From: Marinomonas phaeophyticola
GTDB lineage: Bacteria; Pseudomonadota; Gammaproteobacteria; Pseudomonadales; Marinomonadaceae
Assembly (NCBI RefSeq): GCF_026966905.1
Contig: NZ_JAPUBN010000013.1
Coordinates: 1 to 64,000 of the forward strand
Direction: 5' to 3'
DNA: 64,000 nt
A model generated the notes under the pieces. The model ran no database searches, was not told where the DNA came from, and worked only from the letters and a program-made list of their open reading frames with translations. The translations under genes were made by a program, and so were the position numbers. Positions 55,734-64,000 of this stretch are shown here, piece by piece (position 1 is the first letter of the stretch; every line of letters starts with the position of its first letter).

Positions 55734-57671
55734 ATGAAACCAACGGTTTTTTTAAAAACAGCGATTGCCTCATTCACAGCATTAACTATTGCTGGATTGG
55801 CTCAGGCTCAAACAATTGATCTTAGGGTTATGGAAACAACTGATATTCATATGAACCTAGTTGATTATGATTATTATGGCGATAAACAAAGTAACTCAGT
55901 CGGTCTGTCACGAGTCGCGAGTTTGATTACTCAAGCTCGTTCCGAAGTAAAAAACTCAGTATTAGTTGATAATGGTGATTTACTTCAGGGAACGCCGTTG
56001 GGAGACTATATGGCCAAGGGTCGAGTTTTGCGTTTTGGCGAAATTCATCCAGCCTATAAAGCCATGAACTTACTTAATTATGATGTTGGTAATATTGGTA
56101 ATCATGAATTTAACTTTGGTTTAGACTTTCTGGCGAAATCCCTTTATGGCGCAAACTTTCCTTACGTGTCCTCTAATGTTTATGTAGATGATGGTGATGA
56201 TAATGCGGATAACGACCAACCTTACTTCCAACCTTACCTTATTAAAGAAAAGAAAGTGGTTGATAGTGAAGGTACTGAACAAACTGTAAAAGTGGGTTAC
56301 ATTGGGTTTACACCACCTCAGATCATGAACTGGGATAAAGACAACCTAACAGGCAAAATCATTGCCAAAGACATTGTGGCCAGTGCAAAAAAATATGTGC
56401 CGGAAATGAAGGCTAAAGGCGCGGATGTTATTATTGCTATTCCCCATAGTGGTATGTACAACGACCCTCATAAAACAGGAGAAGAGCACGCAAGTTATCA
56501 TCTAGCAAAAGTGGAAGGTATCGATGCGATCTTGTTTGGTCATTCTCATCGAGTATTCCCTGGTGACAAAACAATTGGTGCATACGAGGGAGTGGACAGT
56601 GAAAAAGGCACCGTATTTGGCATTCCTGCGACTATGCCTGGTTTCTGGGGCAGCCACCTTGGGGTGATTGATTTAACACTTGAACCAAATGGTGATGGCT
56701 GGAAAGTACAAGACGGTACAGCGTCGGTGAGAGCAATATATCGCCGTGAAGGTCGAGATAAGTTACCTTTAGTTGAAGCCGATGAACGTATTAATGAAGC
56801 CGTTCGTCACGAGCATGAAGGGACGCTTGAATACATGCGCCGTAAAGTGGGTGTGACTACATCGGATATCAACAGCTTCTTTGCTCTAGTACAAGATGAT
56901 CCTTCGATTCAAATCGTGAATAACGCTCAAATTTGGTATACCAAAAATATTGTTCGTGGTACCTCTTATGACAATATGCCGATTCTATCCGCGGCGGCGC
57001 CATTCAAAGCCGGTGGTCGTGGTGGTGCAGATTACTTCACCGATGTTCCTAAAGGGGATATTGCGCTGAAAAACGTAAGTGATTTGTACATTTATCCAAA
57101 TGATCTAAAAGTCGTTCAATTAACGGGTTCTCAAGTGGTGGAATGGTTAGAGCGCGCAGCGGGCCAATTTAATCAAATTGATCCAAACTCGTCTGCTAAG
57201 CAAGAACTGATTAACTCGACCTTCCCTACTTATAATTACGATGTGCTAGACGGTGTTGAGTATAAAATTGATGTGACACAGCCGAACCGTTATGATGAGA
57301 AAGGAGTATTAATGGCGGCTAATCATCGTATTAAAAACGTTACTTATATGGGAAAACCGATTGATTTAAAACAAGACTTCCTAGTGGTAACAAATAACTA
57401 TCGCGCTGGTGGCGGTGGTAAATTCCCTGGTTTAGATGGTTCAACAGTGGTCATTCATGCACCAGATAAAAACCGTGATGTCGTCGCAAATTACCTGTTA
57501 ACTCAGAATACGATTGATCCTAAAGCCGATCAAAACTGGTCTTTTGCGGATACATTTGGTAAAGCCTCGGTGAGCTTTAAAACGTCACCTAAAGCAAAAG
57601 CCGTTGCTCCGGATTCAATGACTTTTATTGAAGTGGGTGAAGATGGTTTTGCTGAATTTACGTTGAATTAA
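55734..57671 (+). CDS. cpdB: 2',3'-cyclic-nucleotide 2'-phosphodiesterase/3'-nucleotidase (periplasmic)
   Basis: Periplasmic enzyme that hydrolyses 2',3'-cyclic nucleotides and 3'-nucleotides, releasing phosphate and nucleosides. From the ATG with GGAGAG upstream (645 residues) a signal peptide ends at LAQAQ. The metallophosphoesterase domain has TTDIH (35-39), DNGDLLQG, GNHE (122-125), IPHSG and GHSHR. The C-terminal 5'-nucleotidase domain has SAAAPFKAGGRGG and NYRAGGGGKFPG. The upstream Pho-box-like site suggests induction by phosphate starvation. It ends in a strong terminator and converges with betA. Confidence 0.95.
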   Translation: MKPTVFLKTAIASFTALTIAGLAQAQTIDLRVMETTDIHMNLVDYDYYGDKQSNSVGLSRVASLITQARSEVKNSVLVDNGDLLQGTPLGDYMAKGRVLRFGEIHPAYKAMNLLNYDVGNIGNHEFNFGLDFLAKSLYGANFPYVSSNVYVDDGDDNADNDQPYFQPYLIKEKKVVDSEGTEQTVKVGYIGFTPPQIMNWDKDNLTGKIIAKDIVASAKKYVPEMKAKGADVIIAIPHSGMYNDPHKTGEEHASYHLAKVEGIDAILFGHSHRVFPGDKTIGAYEGVDSEKGTVFGIPATMPGFWGSHLGVIDLTLEPNGDGWKVQDGTASVRAIYRREGRDKLPLVEADERINEAVRHEHEGTLEYMRRKVGVTTSDINSFFALVQDDPSIQIVNNAQIWYTKNIVRGTSYDNMPILSAAAPFKAGGRGGADYFTDVPKGDIALKNVSDLYIYPNDLKVVQLTGSQVVEWLERAAGQFNQIDPNSSAKQELINSTFPTYNYDVLDGVEYKIDVTQPNRYDEKGVLMAANHRIKNVTYMGKPIDLKQDFLVVTNNYRAGGGGKFPGLDGSTVVIHAPDKNRDVVANYLLTQNTIDPKADQNWSFADTFGKASVSFKTSPKAKAVAPDSMTFIEVGEDGFAEFTLN

Positions 57672-57734
57672 AACGAAAATGAATCAAGAGGCGGTTTAAT
57701 ACTTTATTAAATAGCCTCTGCTTGATTGAGTGTC

Positions 57735-57792
57735 AAAAAACCTTTAACTCGAATCGTACTTGCAATAAGTGATTTGAATTAAAGGTTTTTTT
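57735..57792. terminator. Terminator between cpdB and betA
   Basis: AAAAAACCTTTAA (57735-57747) pairs with TTAAAGGTTTTTT (57779-57791). Inner CGAATC and GATTTG also pair partly. A- and T-rich flanks suggest that it serves both convergent genes. A second weaker hairpin with CAAGAGGC precedes it at about 57687. Confidence 0.87.
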
Positions 57793-57827
57793 ATTTATGT
57801 CTCTATAGACTTAGTAGTGAGCTTTGA

Positions 57828-59495
57828 TTATCTCTGTTGGGTTTCCCAGTGAGGGTGAATCCAAACATCGACATTATTACTGGCTAAGGAAGGTTTACCT
57901 AAAATCATATCGGCTGCTTTTTCGGCCACCATGATAGTCGGAGCATTCAGGTTACCATTGGTGATGGTAGGGAAAATGGAAGAATCCACAACACGAAGGC
58001 CATCAACGCCTCTTACCTTACACTCTGCATCCAAAACGGCCATAGAGTCATTCTCAGAGCCCATTTTGCAAGTACAAGAAGGATGGTAAGCACTCTCAAC
58101 ATTTTCTTTTACCCATTGATCAATTTCAGCATCGGTATTAATCGCTTTACCAGGCTGAATCTCATCGCCACGAAATGCGTCAAAAGGTTGCTGAGCGATA
58201 ATCTCTCGGGTTAAGCGTATGCAATCACGCCAATCTTGTTTATCTTGCTCTGTGGTTAAGTAGTTAAACAAAATGCGAGGCTTAGCTTTTGGATCATTTG
58301 ATTCAATCCAAACGCGTCCACGACTTTCAGGCTTGTTCGGTCCAACATGAACTTGAAAACCATGCCCTTTAACCGCGGCTTGGCCATCATAGCGCATGGC
58401 GGCTGGTAAGAAATGGTATTGGATATTCGGTGCTTTTAGCCCCGCTCGGGAACGGATAAAGGCACAGGATTCAAAATGGTTGGTCGCCCCCAATCCATCT
58501 TTAAACAGTATCCAACGAGTCCCGATCATTCCCTTGCTAATAAGGTCGAGTTTGCTATTCAAGCTCACTGGCTGTTTGCAGTAATATTGAAAATACACTT
58601 CTAAATGATCTTGTAGGTTTTCCCCAACACCCGGTAAGTCATGCACTAATGGCACTTTGGCTTGCTTGAGTACGTCTGCCGGACCGACACCAGAAAGTTG
58701 TAATAATTGAGGCGAGCCAATAGAACCCGCGGACAAAATAACTTCCTTAGCCGCCAGTACTTTGGTAATTGAACCGTCTTTAGAGTACTCAATCCCCGTT
58801 GCTTTTTTACCTTCAAAAAGGACTTTATGCGTTAATACCTTGGTGCGAACCGTTAGATTAGAGCGCTTCATGGCTCGGCGTAAATAGGCATTTGAGGTGG
58901 ATGCACGGACACCGTTTTTCACGGTCATGTGCATAGCGCCAAAGCCCTCTTGACGAAATCCATTATAGTCTTCCGTCTTCCCGTAGCCTGCAGCCTCACC
59001 GGCTTTTATGAAGGTTTCATACAGCGGGTTAAGCTTCATATCATTACCATTGTTCGTGCTTAATGGGCCTGAATCCCCACGATAGGTATCGCCACCTTTA
59101 ATCCAGGTTTCTGCCTTTTTAAAATAAGGGAGGCAGGTTTGATAATTCCAACCTTGAGCGCCTTGAGTTTCCCATTCATTGAAGTCTTCGGCATGGCCAC
59201 GAACATACACCATGCCATTAATAGAAGAGGAGCCACCTAATACTTTGCCGCGTGGACAATGCATCTCACGGCCATCAACCCCTGGCTCTTTATCCGTATG
59301 GAATTGCCAAGCGTATTTCTCCGTATTCATCGGATAGGAAAGGGCGGTTGGCATTTGAATAAATATACTTTTATCGCTGCCACCCATTTCGAGCAGCAGC
59401 ACCTTGTGTTGTCCACTTTCGGTTAACCGATCGGCCAGCACGCAACCAGCAGATCCCGCTCCTACAATAATAAAATCAAAGGTTTCTTTAGACAT
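57828..59495 (-). CDS. betA: Choline dehydrogenase
   Basis: Membrane-associated FAD enzyme that oxidises choline to betaine aldehyde, the first step to glycine betaine. 555 residues, GMC oxidoreductase family. The N-terminal FAD motif GAGSAG is at 12-17, [18 protein letters not shown] follows, and the C-terminal active-site region has [17 protein letters not shown] is six bases before the ATG. It follows betB by 12 bases in the same direction. Confidence 0.95.
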   Translation of the reverse strand: MSKETFDFIIVGAGSAGCVLADRLTESGQHKVLLLEMGGSDKSIFIQMPTALSYPMNTEKYAWQFHTDKEPGVDGREMHCPRGKVLGGSSSINGMVYVRGHAEDFNEWETQGAQGWNYQTCLPYFKKAETWIKGGDTYRGDSGPLSTNNGNDMKLNPLYETFIKAGEAAGYGKTEDYNGFRQEGFGAMHMTVKNGVRASTSNAYLRRAMKRSNLTVRTKVLTHKVLFEGKKATGIEYSKDGSITKVLAAKEVILSAGSIGSPQLLQLSGVGPADVLKQAKVPLVHDLPGVGENLQDHLEVYFQYYCKQPVSLNSKLDLISKGMIGTRWILFKDGLGATNHFESCAFIRSRAGLKAPNIQYHFLPAAMRYDGQAAVKGHGFQVHVGPNKPESRGRVWIESNDPKAKPRILFNYLTTEQDKQDWRDCIRLTREIIAQQPFDAFRGDEIQPGKAINTDAEIDQWVKENVESAYHPSCTCKMGSENDSMAVLDAECKVRGVDGLRVVDSSIFPTITNGNLNAPTIMVAEKAADMILGKPSLASNNVDVWIHPHWETQQR

Positions 59496-59507
59496 TGAAT
59501 GCTCCTA

Positions 59508-60959
59508 TTAGTAAGGGTTAGGAATGTCATCTAAAGAGACATACACACTTTTGTTTTGAGTGTAGTGGTATAAGGTTTCAATACCATTTTCACGGCCAAT
59601 ACCTGATTCTTTATAACCACCAACAGGCATCTCGGCGGGTGAGGCACCCCAGTTGTTGATCCAGCAAATACCGGCTTGCATCTGTCCTATTACTCGATGG
59701 GCACGGCTAATATCTTTGGTAAACACGCCAGCAGCAAGACCAAATTCAGTGCCATTGGCTCTTTGAATCACTTCTGCTTCATCGGTAAAACTTAATACAG
59801 ACATGACAGGGCCAAAAATTTCCTCACGTACTTGAGGCATATCATCGGTACAATCCGTGAACACGGTAGGAACAACAAAGGCCCCTTTATCTAGGCCGTT
59901 TTCAGTCGCTTGGTAGCCACCGCATAATAGCGTCGCTCCCGCTTCTTTGGCGGCTTCAATGTAGCCAAGAACTTTTTCCATATGCGCTTTTGAAATAAGA
60001 GAGCCGACTTGAGTCTCCATATTTAAAGGGTCGCCCACTACCATGGCTTCTGTGCGAGTTTTTAGCTCCGCATTAAATGCATCTAGAATGTCGGCATGAA
60101 CGAATACGCGTGTTCCATTGGTACAAACTTCTCCTTGAGTGTAGAAATTTGCTAGCATGGCGCCAGAAACGGCTTGATCGATTGGCATGTCAGGGAAGAT
60201 TATCAGCGGTGACTTGCCACCTAATTCCATTGTTACTTGCTTCAATGACTGTGCTGAAGCCGTCATTACTTTTTTACCGGTACCGCATTCACCGGTAAAC
60301 GAGACTTTAGCAATGTCTGGGTGGTTGGTTATCAGTTGACCGGTTCGAGCGTCCCCTTGGACAACGTTAAAGACGCCGTCAGGTAAGCCTGCTTGAGTAT
60401 AGATCTCCGCCAATTTCAATGCGCTTAATGGCGTTTCCTCAGAAGGTTTAAAAATCATAGCATTACCCGCGGCTAATGCCGGTCCTGATTTCCAGCACGC
60501 GATCTGGATAGGATAGTTCCAAGCGCCAATACCAGCACAAACCCCTAATGGTTCTTTACGAGTATAATAAAAATTGCCATCGCCTAGGTCTTGATATTCA
60601 CCTTGGATTTTATTCGCAAGGCCTGCGTAATACTCGATAACATCGGCTCCGGTTTCGATATCGACACAGATGGCTTCTTGTAATGGTTTTCCTGTGTCTA
60701 ATACTTCTAGACGGGCAAGTTCTTCATTATGTTCTCTTAGCAACTGAGCCGCTTTATACAAGATTCTACTGCGTTCAACCGCACTCATTGACGCCCATAC
60801 TTTTTGGCCTTGTTGAGCGGCAGCTACCGCGGCATTGACTTCAGTAACGCCGGCAAGCTCAATGGTGTCAATGACTTCGCCTGTTGCTGGATTCGTTGTC
60901 TTGAAGTGTTCGTTACTGGTTGAAGCGTGGTAACGGCCATTAATATATTGTTGTTGCAT
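59508..60959 (-). CDS. betB: Betaine aldehyde dehydrogenase
   Basis: NAD(P)-dependent oxidation of betaine aldehyde to glycine betaine. I use the ATG at 60959 (GAGG upstream; 483 residues); the open frame extends 28 codons further without support. Catalytic Glu245 in MELGGKSP and Cys279 in [10 protein letters not shown] are present, as is the cofactor motif [10 protein letters not shown]. It is the first gene of betBA. The usual repressor gene betI and a choline transporter gene are absent from the window, so control differs from the common betIBA arrangement or is encoded elsewhere. Confidence 0.96.
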   Translation of the reverse strand: MQQQYINGRYHASTSNEHFKTTNPATGEVIDTIELAGVTEVNAAVAAAQQGQKVWASMSAVERSRILYKAAQLLREHNEELARLEVLDTGKPLQEAICVDIETGADVIEYYAGLANKIQGEYQDLGDGNFYYTRKEPLGVCAGIGAWNYPIQIACWKSGPALAAGNAMIFKPSEETPLSALKLAEIYTQAGLPDGVFNVVQGDARTGQLITNHPDIAKVSFTGECGTGKKVMTASAQSLKQVTMELGGKSPLIIFPDMPIDQAVSGAMLANFYTQGEVCTNGTRVFVHADILDAFNAELKTRTEAMVVGDPLNMETQVGSLISKAHMEKVLGYIEAAKEAGATLLCGGYQATENGLDKGAFVVPTVFTDCTDDMPQVREEIFGPVMSVLSFTDEAEVIQRANGTEFGLAAGVFTKDISRAHRVIGQMQAGICWINNWGASPAEMPVGGYKESGIGRENGIETLYHYTQNKSVYVSLDDIPNPY

Positions 60960-61090
60960 CTTGAGAACCTCATATGAAGATGTTTTATTAAACGCGCATT
61001 TAATAAAAACAATTGTACCGTTTTTTTTAATATAGGTCAGCAAATGTACAGTAAATTAATAAGAAGTTTATTAGTGATAATAATTCACAT

Positions 61091-61124
61091 AAAAAAGCAC
61101 GTTAAATCAATGATTAACGTGCTT
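61091..61124 (-). terminator. Terminator of the CBM48-protein gene
   Basis: AAGCACGTTAA (61095-61105) pairs with TTAACGTGCTT (61114-61124), with an 8-base loop. Read on the minus strand a run of six T follows. It separates the CBM48 gene from betBA. Confidence 0.92.
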
Positions 61125-61150
61125 ACTAAAGGCTTCATGGCGTAAAAATA

Positions 61151-61456
61151 TTAAATGGATAATAAGCCATTTTGCTCTGAACCGATATTTGCAGGCACAA
61201 AACGGTCCGCCTCCTCATCATTGATCCATTCTTTTCCATCGAGAACGTAGCGAAATTGATACTCTTTATGGATGTCTAAATCGATTGTAGCTGCAAAGTT
61301 GCCAGTTTTTTGTTTCTTTAAAGGAGTGGCGGATATATCCCAATTATTGAAGTCACCGACAACGGTGACGGTTTTGGCCGCTTGAACTTGGCTTTTTGGA
61401 AGTGAGAACTTAACTTTGCAGATGGGCTTACTTTTCAGGAATTTTTTTTCAATCAT
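61151..61456 (-). CDS. Stand-alone CBM48-type glycogen-binding domain protein
   Basis: A 101-residue protein made of a single isoamylase N-terminal/CBM48 (AMPK-beta-like) domain, with VTVVGDFNNWD, TPLKKQKTGNFAATIDL and YQFRYVLDGKEWINDEEADR. Such domains normally sit in front of glycogen-active enzymes and bind alpha-glucans. No catalytic domain is attached here. GGAG is placed six bases before the ATG at 61456. It is monocistronic with its own terminator. Similar small proteins are known in marine gamma-proteobacteria, but no function is established to my knowledge. Confidence 0.9.
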   Translation of the reverse strand: MIEKKFLKSKPICKVKFSLPKSQVQAAKTVTVVGDFNNWDISATPLKKQKTGNFAATIDLDIHKEYQFRYVLDGKEWINDEEADRFVPANIGSEQNGLLSI

Positions 61457-61784
61457 GGTTCGCTCCAATGTCGTTAGCTTATGAAACTGATATTTTGCAA
61501 GTCTTAGGCCATATATCAGACCTTTCTTATGACAGCCCTTAAATTACAAATTTAATGTGACAAACAGGCTAAAACAGAAAAACTGAGCTATCTTTAATTA
61601 TGTTATTTGTTCAAAAAAAGAACAGTTAACGAGTGCGTCGCTCACAGACAGTGCAAGCTTAATTGTGTCGCTCATTACTTTATTTAGGTTAGAGGGACTT
61701 AACCTTGCTTTATGTCAGAGAGGCGCCCAACATCGGGTGTTATAGTGAACGGTAATATGAACACGTTTCAATAGGAGAAATAGG
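61457..61784. other. Intergenic region between CBM48 gene and small membrane protein gene
   Basis: These 328 bases separate two divergent genes. A near repeat of GTGTCGCTCA (GCGTCGCTCAC near 61637 and GTGTCGCTCAT near 61665) is visible. TATAGT at 61741-61746 could be a -10 for the downstream small gene, but it has no good -35. No other coding frame is credible. Confidence 0.4.
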
Positions 61785-61934
61785 ATGAATCCAACAACAG
61801 TTGCTCTTTGGTCATTAGGCGTATTAGCTGTATTGAAATTGATTGCTTACTTTGTTTATAAACATTTGAGTAAGAAAAGCGCGGAAAAAAATAAAGACGC
61901 ATTAGAACCTCATAAAACCAATAACGAAAAGTAG
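61785..61934 (+). CDS. Small single-pass membrane protein, 49 residues
   Basis: A 49-codon frame starting MNPTTVALWS, with AGGAGAAATAGG upstream giving a good ribosome binding site. One membrane helix of about 20 hydrophobic residues (5-25) is followed by a charged, Lys/Glu-rich cytoplasmic-type tail ending KTNNEK. The pattern of a short N-terminus, one helix and a charged tail suggests a real small membrane protein. I do not recognise the family. It faces olsF, which it meets tail to tail; an inverted repeat lies between. Confidence 0.7.
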   Translation: MNPTTVALWSLGVLAVLKLIAYFVYKHLSKKSAEKNKDALEPHKTNNEK

Positions 61935-61964
61935 ACTGGACCCATGACATCAATCCCTTTCTTG

Positions 61965-62005
61965 GTCAGTATCACCATATTTTAGTTACCTATGATGATA
62001 CTGAC
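61965..62005. repeat. Inverted repeat between the convergent small gene and olsF
   Basis: GTCAGTATCA (61965-61974) and TGATACTGAC (61996-62005) are perfect ten-base inverted repeats with a 21-base loop. It may end both convergent transcripts, although no clear T run follows. Confidence 0.6.
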
Positions 62006-62010
62006 TTGTC

Positions 62011-63747
62011 TTAGTGAAGCTCTGTGTCCATATGGTTACTAATGCCACGATAGCGGTTGTTTTTCAGCTCTTTTACCTTTTGTAAATCCACAAGTACGAG
62101 TCCATCGATACAAAAGCCAAAATCGGCGTCGACGCCAAAATCTAAGAAACGCACACCATTGTGCTCACATAACTCACTGTATTGCTTATATAGTGTAGGC
62201 ACTGAAACATTTAAATGACTCAGTTGTTCTTTCAGTATTCTAAAGTCTTCTTCATAACGAGCACCTGTAAACAAAGCACTAACATAGTCTTTATTTTCCA
62301 AGGCAATTTGATAAGGCGTGAAGGAAACCGCTAAGGCATCGGGGTCTGGAAAATACAGTGAATAGAAGTGAACAATTAGGTCTTTGGCCAGTTGTGGATA
62401 ATTGTTGCTTAAACTCACAGGGCCAAACAAATACCGAACTTCAGGATGCCTATTTAAGTAGGCGCCAATGCCATACCAAAGATAATCTAGACTTCTCTTT
62501 CCCCAGTACTTCGGTTGTACAAAGCTGCGCCCTAATTCAACACCTTGTTCTAAGTACGGCATCATATCTGGAGATAATTGGAACAGTTCTTCCGTATAGA
62601 TAGCATGAGAACTGCCATCTTTAATGTATTTGTTGATTTCTCCGATGCGATACGCCCCAACAATCTCCAATTGATCTTCATCCCACAAGACTAGGTGTCT
62701 ATAGTATTGATCGAATTTATCGAGATCTGAGCTTTGTCCAGTGCCTTCTCCTACCGTTCTAAAGGCCATTTCTCGTAGCCGCCCAATTTCTTTGATCGTG
62801 GCCGATTGGTCTAGATAATCGAATAAATAAATGTGTTTGCCATCTTTGGTGCAACCTAGGTACTCTGAATTAGTCAGTTCTGTTTTTATTAACTTGCGAT
62901 CCTGGGGGTGCGATATAGTGGTCTCGGTTTGTAATAGGGGCTTTTTACCTTTAGCGATACGATATAGGTGACGTTTGACCAGTTTGTTTTTTTCTTTATC
63001 ACTCAAGGGTAATTTAGCCAGTTCTTGAATGGGAATGGGTTGTCCCACTTGAATAGGAACATGACGATTTTGTTGTTTAAACATTTCATGGGCAAGCTGA
63101 ATGGTGGAGAGAGGGCGGTAAATAATGGAGCTTGTGTAAAAAAGTAAAGAATTACGACCATTAATATAAACGGGCAATATAGGGCTGTTGGTTTTCTGTG
63201 CCAATTTTAAATAGCTGGCGCTCCACTTTTGATCCTTAATACCGCTTGGAGAAAGACGAGAGACTTCTCCTGCAGGGAAAATAATAACGGCTTCTTCTTT
63301 ACGTAAACAATCGATAATATTTTTAAGTTGTTTACTACTGCTTTTTCCCGACAGATTGTCTACCGGAAGAATGAGGTTCTTGAGTGCATCAAAATGCATC
63401 AGCATATCATTAGCGATAATCTTTACATCGCTTCTGACTTCACCAACGAGTCGTAGTAGAGCCAATCCATCCAAAGCGCCTAATGGATGATTGGCTATAA
63501 TGATAACCCGTCCAATAGCGGGAATATTTCGGCGGTCTATCTGACTTACTTGATAATTGAAATTAAAATGGTTTAACACTCGATCAATAAATTCAAACCC
63601 TAAACAATCTTTATTCTCGTCGAGAAAGCGATTTACCTCTTGCTCATGAAATAAGTGTTTTAAAATTTCTAATGTTGGACGAGTAAATAGTGGGTGTTTT
63701 TGCAGGAAGTTGGGGGACTTTTCCGCAATAATTTGCTCTATGTGCAT
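62011..63747 (-). CDS. olsF: Bifunctional ornithine lipid synthase OlsF-type (acyltransferase-GNAT fusion)
   Basis: A 578-residue fusion. The N-terminal half is a PlsC-like acyltransferase with NHPLGALDG (86-94) and FPAGEVSR (157-164). The C-terminal half (about 300-510) is an OlsB-like N-acyltransferase with REMAFRTVGEGTGQSSDLDK, YRIGEI and LGRSFVQPKYWGKRSLDYLW. This order is that of OlsF, which in Serratia and Vibrio makes ornithine lipids from ornithine: the C-terminal domain adds the amide-linked acyl group and the N-terminal one the ester-linked group. Such genes are often labelled hemolysin. The ATG at 63747 is used; a TTG one codon earlier fits GGAG spacing better. Pho-box-like repeats lie 59 bases upstream. 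Confidence 0.83.
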   Translation of the reverse strand: MHIEQIIAEKSPNFLQKHPLFTRPTLEILKHLFHEQEVNRFLDENKDCLGFEFIDRVLNHFNFNYQVSQIDRRNIPAIGRVIIIANHPLGALDGLALLRLVGEVRSDVKIIANDMLMHFDALKNLILPVDNLSGKSSSKQLKNIIDCLRKEEAVIIFPAGEVSRLSPSGIKDQKWSASYLKLAQKTNSPILPVYINGRNSLLFYTSSIIYRPLSTIQLAHEMFKQQNRHVPIQVGQPIPIQELAKLPLSDKEKNKLVKRHLYRIAKGKKPLLQTETTISHPQDRKLIKTELTNSEYLGCTKDGKHIYLFDYLDQSATIKEIGRLREMAFRTVGEGTGQSSDLDKFDQYYRHLVLWDEDQLEIVGAYRIGEINKYIKDGSSHAIYTEELFQLSPDMMPYLEQGVELGRSFVQPKYWGKRSLDYLWYGIGAYLNRHPEVRYLFGPVSLSNNYPQLAKDLIVHFYSLYFPDPDALAVSFTPYQIALENKDYVSALFTGARYEEDFRILKEQLSHLNVSVPTLYKQYSELCEHNGVRFLDFGVDADFGFCIDGLVLVDLQKVKELKNNRYRGISNHMDTELH

Positions 63748-63805
63748 CAAAGTGATTTCTCCATTGTCCTAAGTTTAGCTATTCCATCTAGGGTAGATTG
63801 AGGAA

Positions 63806-63834
63806 GTGACATTTAGGTGACAATTAGGTGGCAG
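63806..63834 (-). promoter_or_regulatory. Triple Pho-box-like half sites upstream of olsF
   Basis: On the minus strand three seven-base units, CTGCCAC, TTGTCAC and ATGTCAC, are each separated by CTAA, giving an exact 11-base period. The last two form an 18-base site, TTGTCACCTAAATGTCAC, close to the PhoB binding pattern (TGTCA, six bases, TGTCA). TACCCT about ten bases downstream is a weak -10 candidate. The direction is towards olsF. Confidence 0.7.
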
Positions 63835-63912
63835 AAATAAGACAAACTAAGTGGTAAAAGAATGCTGATAGATGGGTGCCGTCTTGAAGACGGAGTATTA
63901 CTTTAAGGAGTA

Positions 63913-64000
63913 TTATTTTAATAAGAGAGAAGAATCGATTTCACGAAATAGGCTACAAGCACGGACAAGTGATTGCGCAGTAAGTTGATCTACACCGTAG
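63913..64000 (-). CDS. C-terminal end of an unidentified protein (partial)
   Basis: The last 28 codons of an open minus-strand frame reach the window edge and end with TAA at 63913-63915. The sequence includes GVDQLTAQSLVRACSLFRE and ends SSLLLK. The helical, protein-like composition suggests a real gene end, but the piece is too short to identify. It would lie upstream of olsF in the same direction. Confidence 0.4.
   Translation of the reverse strand, partial: YGVDQLTAQSLVRACSLFREIDSSLLLK

Noticed and set aside
62011..63747. Hemolysin
   Set aside because: Proteins of this type are sometimes labelled hemolysin, but the acyltransferase plus OlsB-like N-acyltransferase order fits OlsF, and there is no pore-forming or toxin domain.

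Overview
The window looks like a chromosomal stretch of a low-GC marine gammaproteobacterium, most likely Marinomonas or a close relative in the Oceanospirillales. This is an inference from protein character, glycine-betaine and heme genes, and gene order. The core block (hslU-hslV-SPOR protein-priA / rpmE-nuclease-malic enzyme / ponA / pilus-assembly genes-aroK-aroB-damX-gltB-gltD) follows the order known from Pseudomonas, with argS moved a few kb away and several expected neighbours missing.

Layout. 1-2026: 3' half of a 23S rRNA gene, 5S rRNA and the rrn terminator. 2269-11632: an unknown protein, fbp, zntB-like transporter, rpiA, ilvA, argS, ansA, a DUF2798 protein and ubiJ. 11665-17095 (minus strand): DUF971 protein, hslU, hslV, an FtsN-like SPOR protein, priA. 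17450-22916: rpmE, a secreted nuclease with a broken frame, malic enzyme, a repeat-bearing spacer, mrcA. 23099-26101: three tightly coupled genes that replace the usual five pilMNOPQ/hofMNOPQ genes, apparently as a PilM-N-like fusion, a PilO-P-like fusion and a short secretin. 26144-35775: aroK, aroB, damX, gltB, gltD (one-base frame break). 35966-42825: two chemoreceptors, a CPA2 antiporter and a MATE exporter. 43068-50245: a Fur-type promoter followed by a six-gene heme uptake operon (TonB receptor, HmuY-like lipoprotein, hmuS, hmuT, hmuU, hmuV). 50278-55587: mltA, an EAL signalling protein, a J-domain protein and a zinc metallopeptidase. 55613-64000: cpdB behind a Pho-box-like site, betA and betB, a stand-alone glycogen-binding domain protein, a 49-residue membrane protein, an OlsF-type ornithine-lipid synthase behind three Pho-box-like half sites, and the tail of one more gene.

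How the genes connect. The heme genes form a complete route from the outer membrane to cytoplasmic heme handling. cpdB and olsF both carry PhoB-like direct repeats, which suggests a phosphate-limitation response: scavenging phosphate from nucleotides and replacing phospholipid with phosphorus-free ornithine lipid. gltBD handles nitrogen assimilation, and betBA makes glycine betaine for osmoprotection.

Three genes (nuclease, gltD, TonB receptor) are each broken by a one-base shift exactly at a homopolymer run, and each is restored by changing that run by one base. Sequencing error is the simplest explanation. The most novel-looking items are the compressed pilus/competence locus at 23099-26101 and the predicted Pho-controlled olsF.
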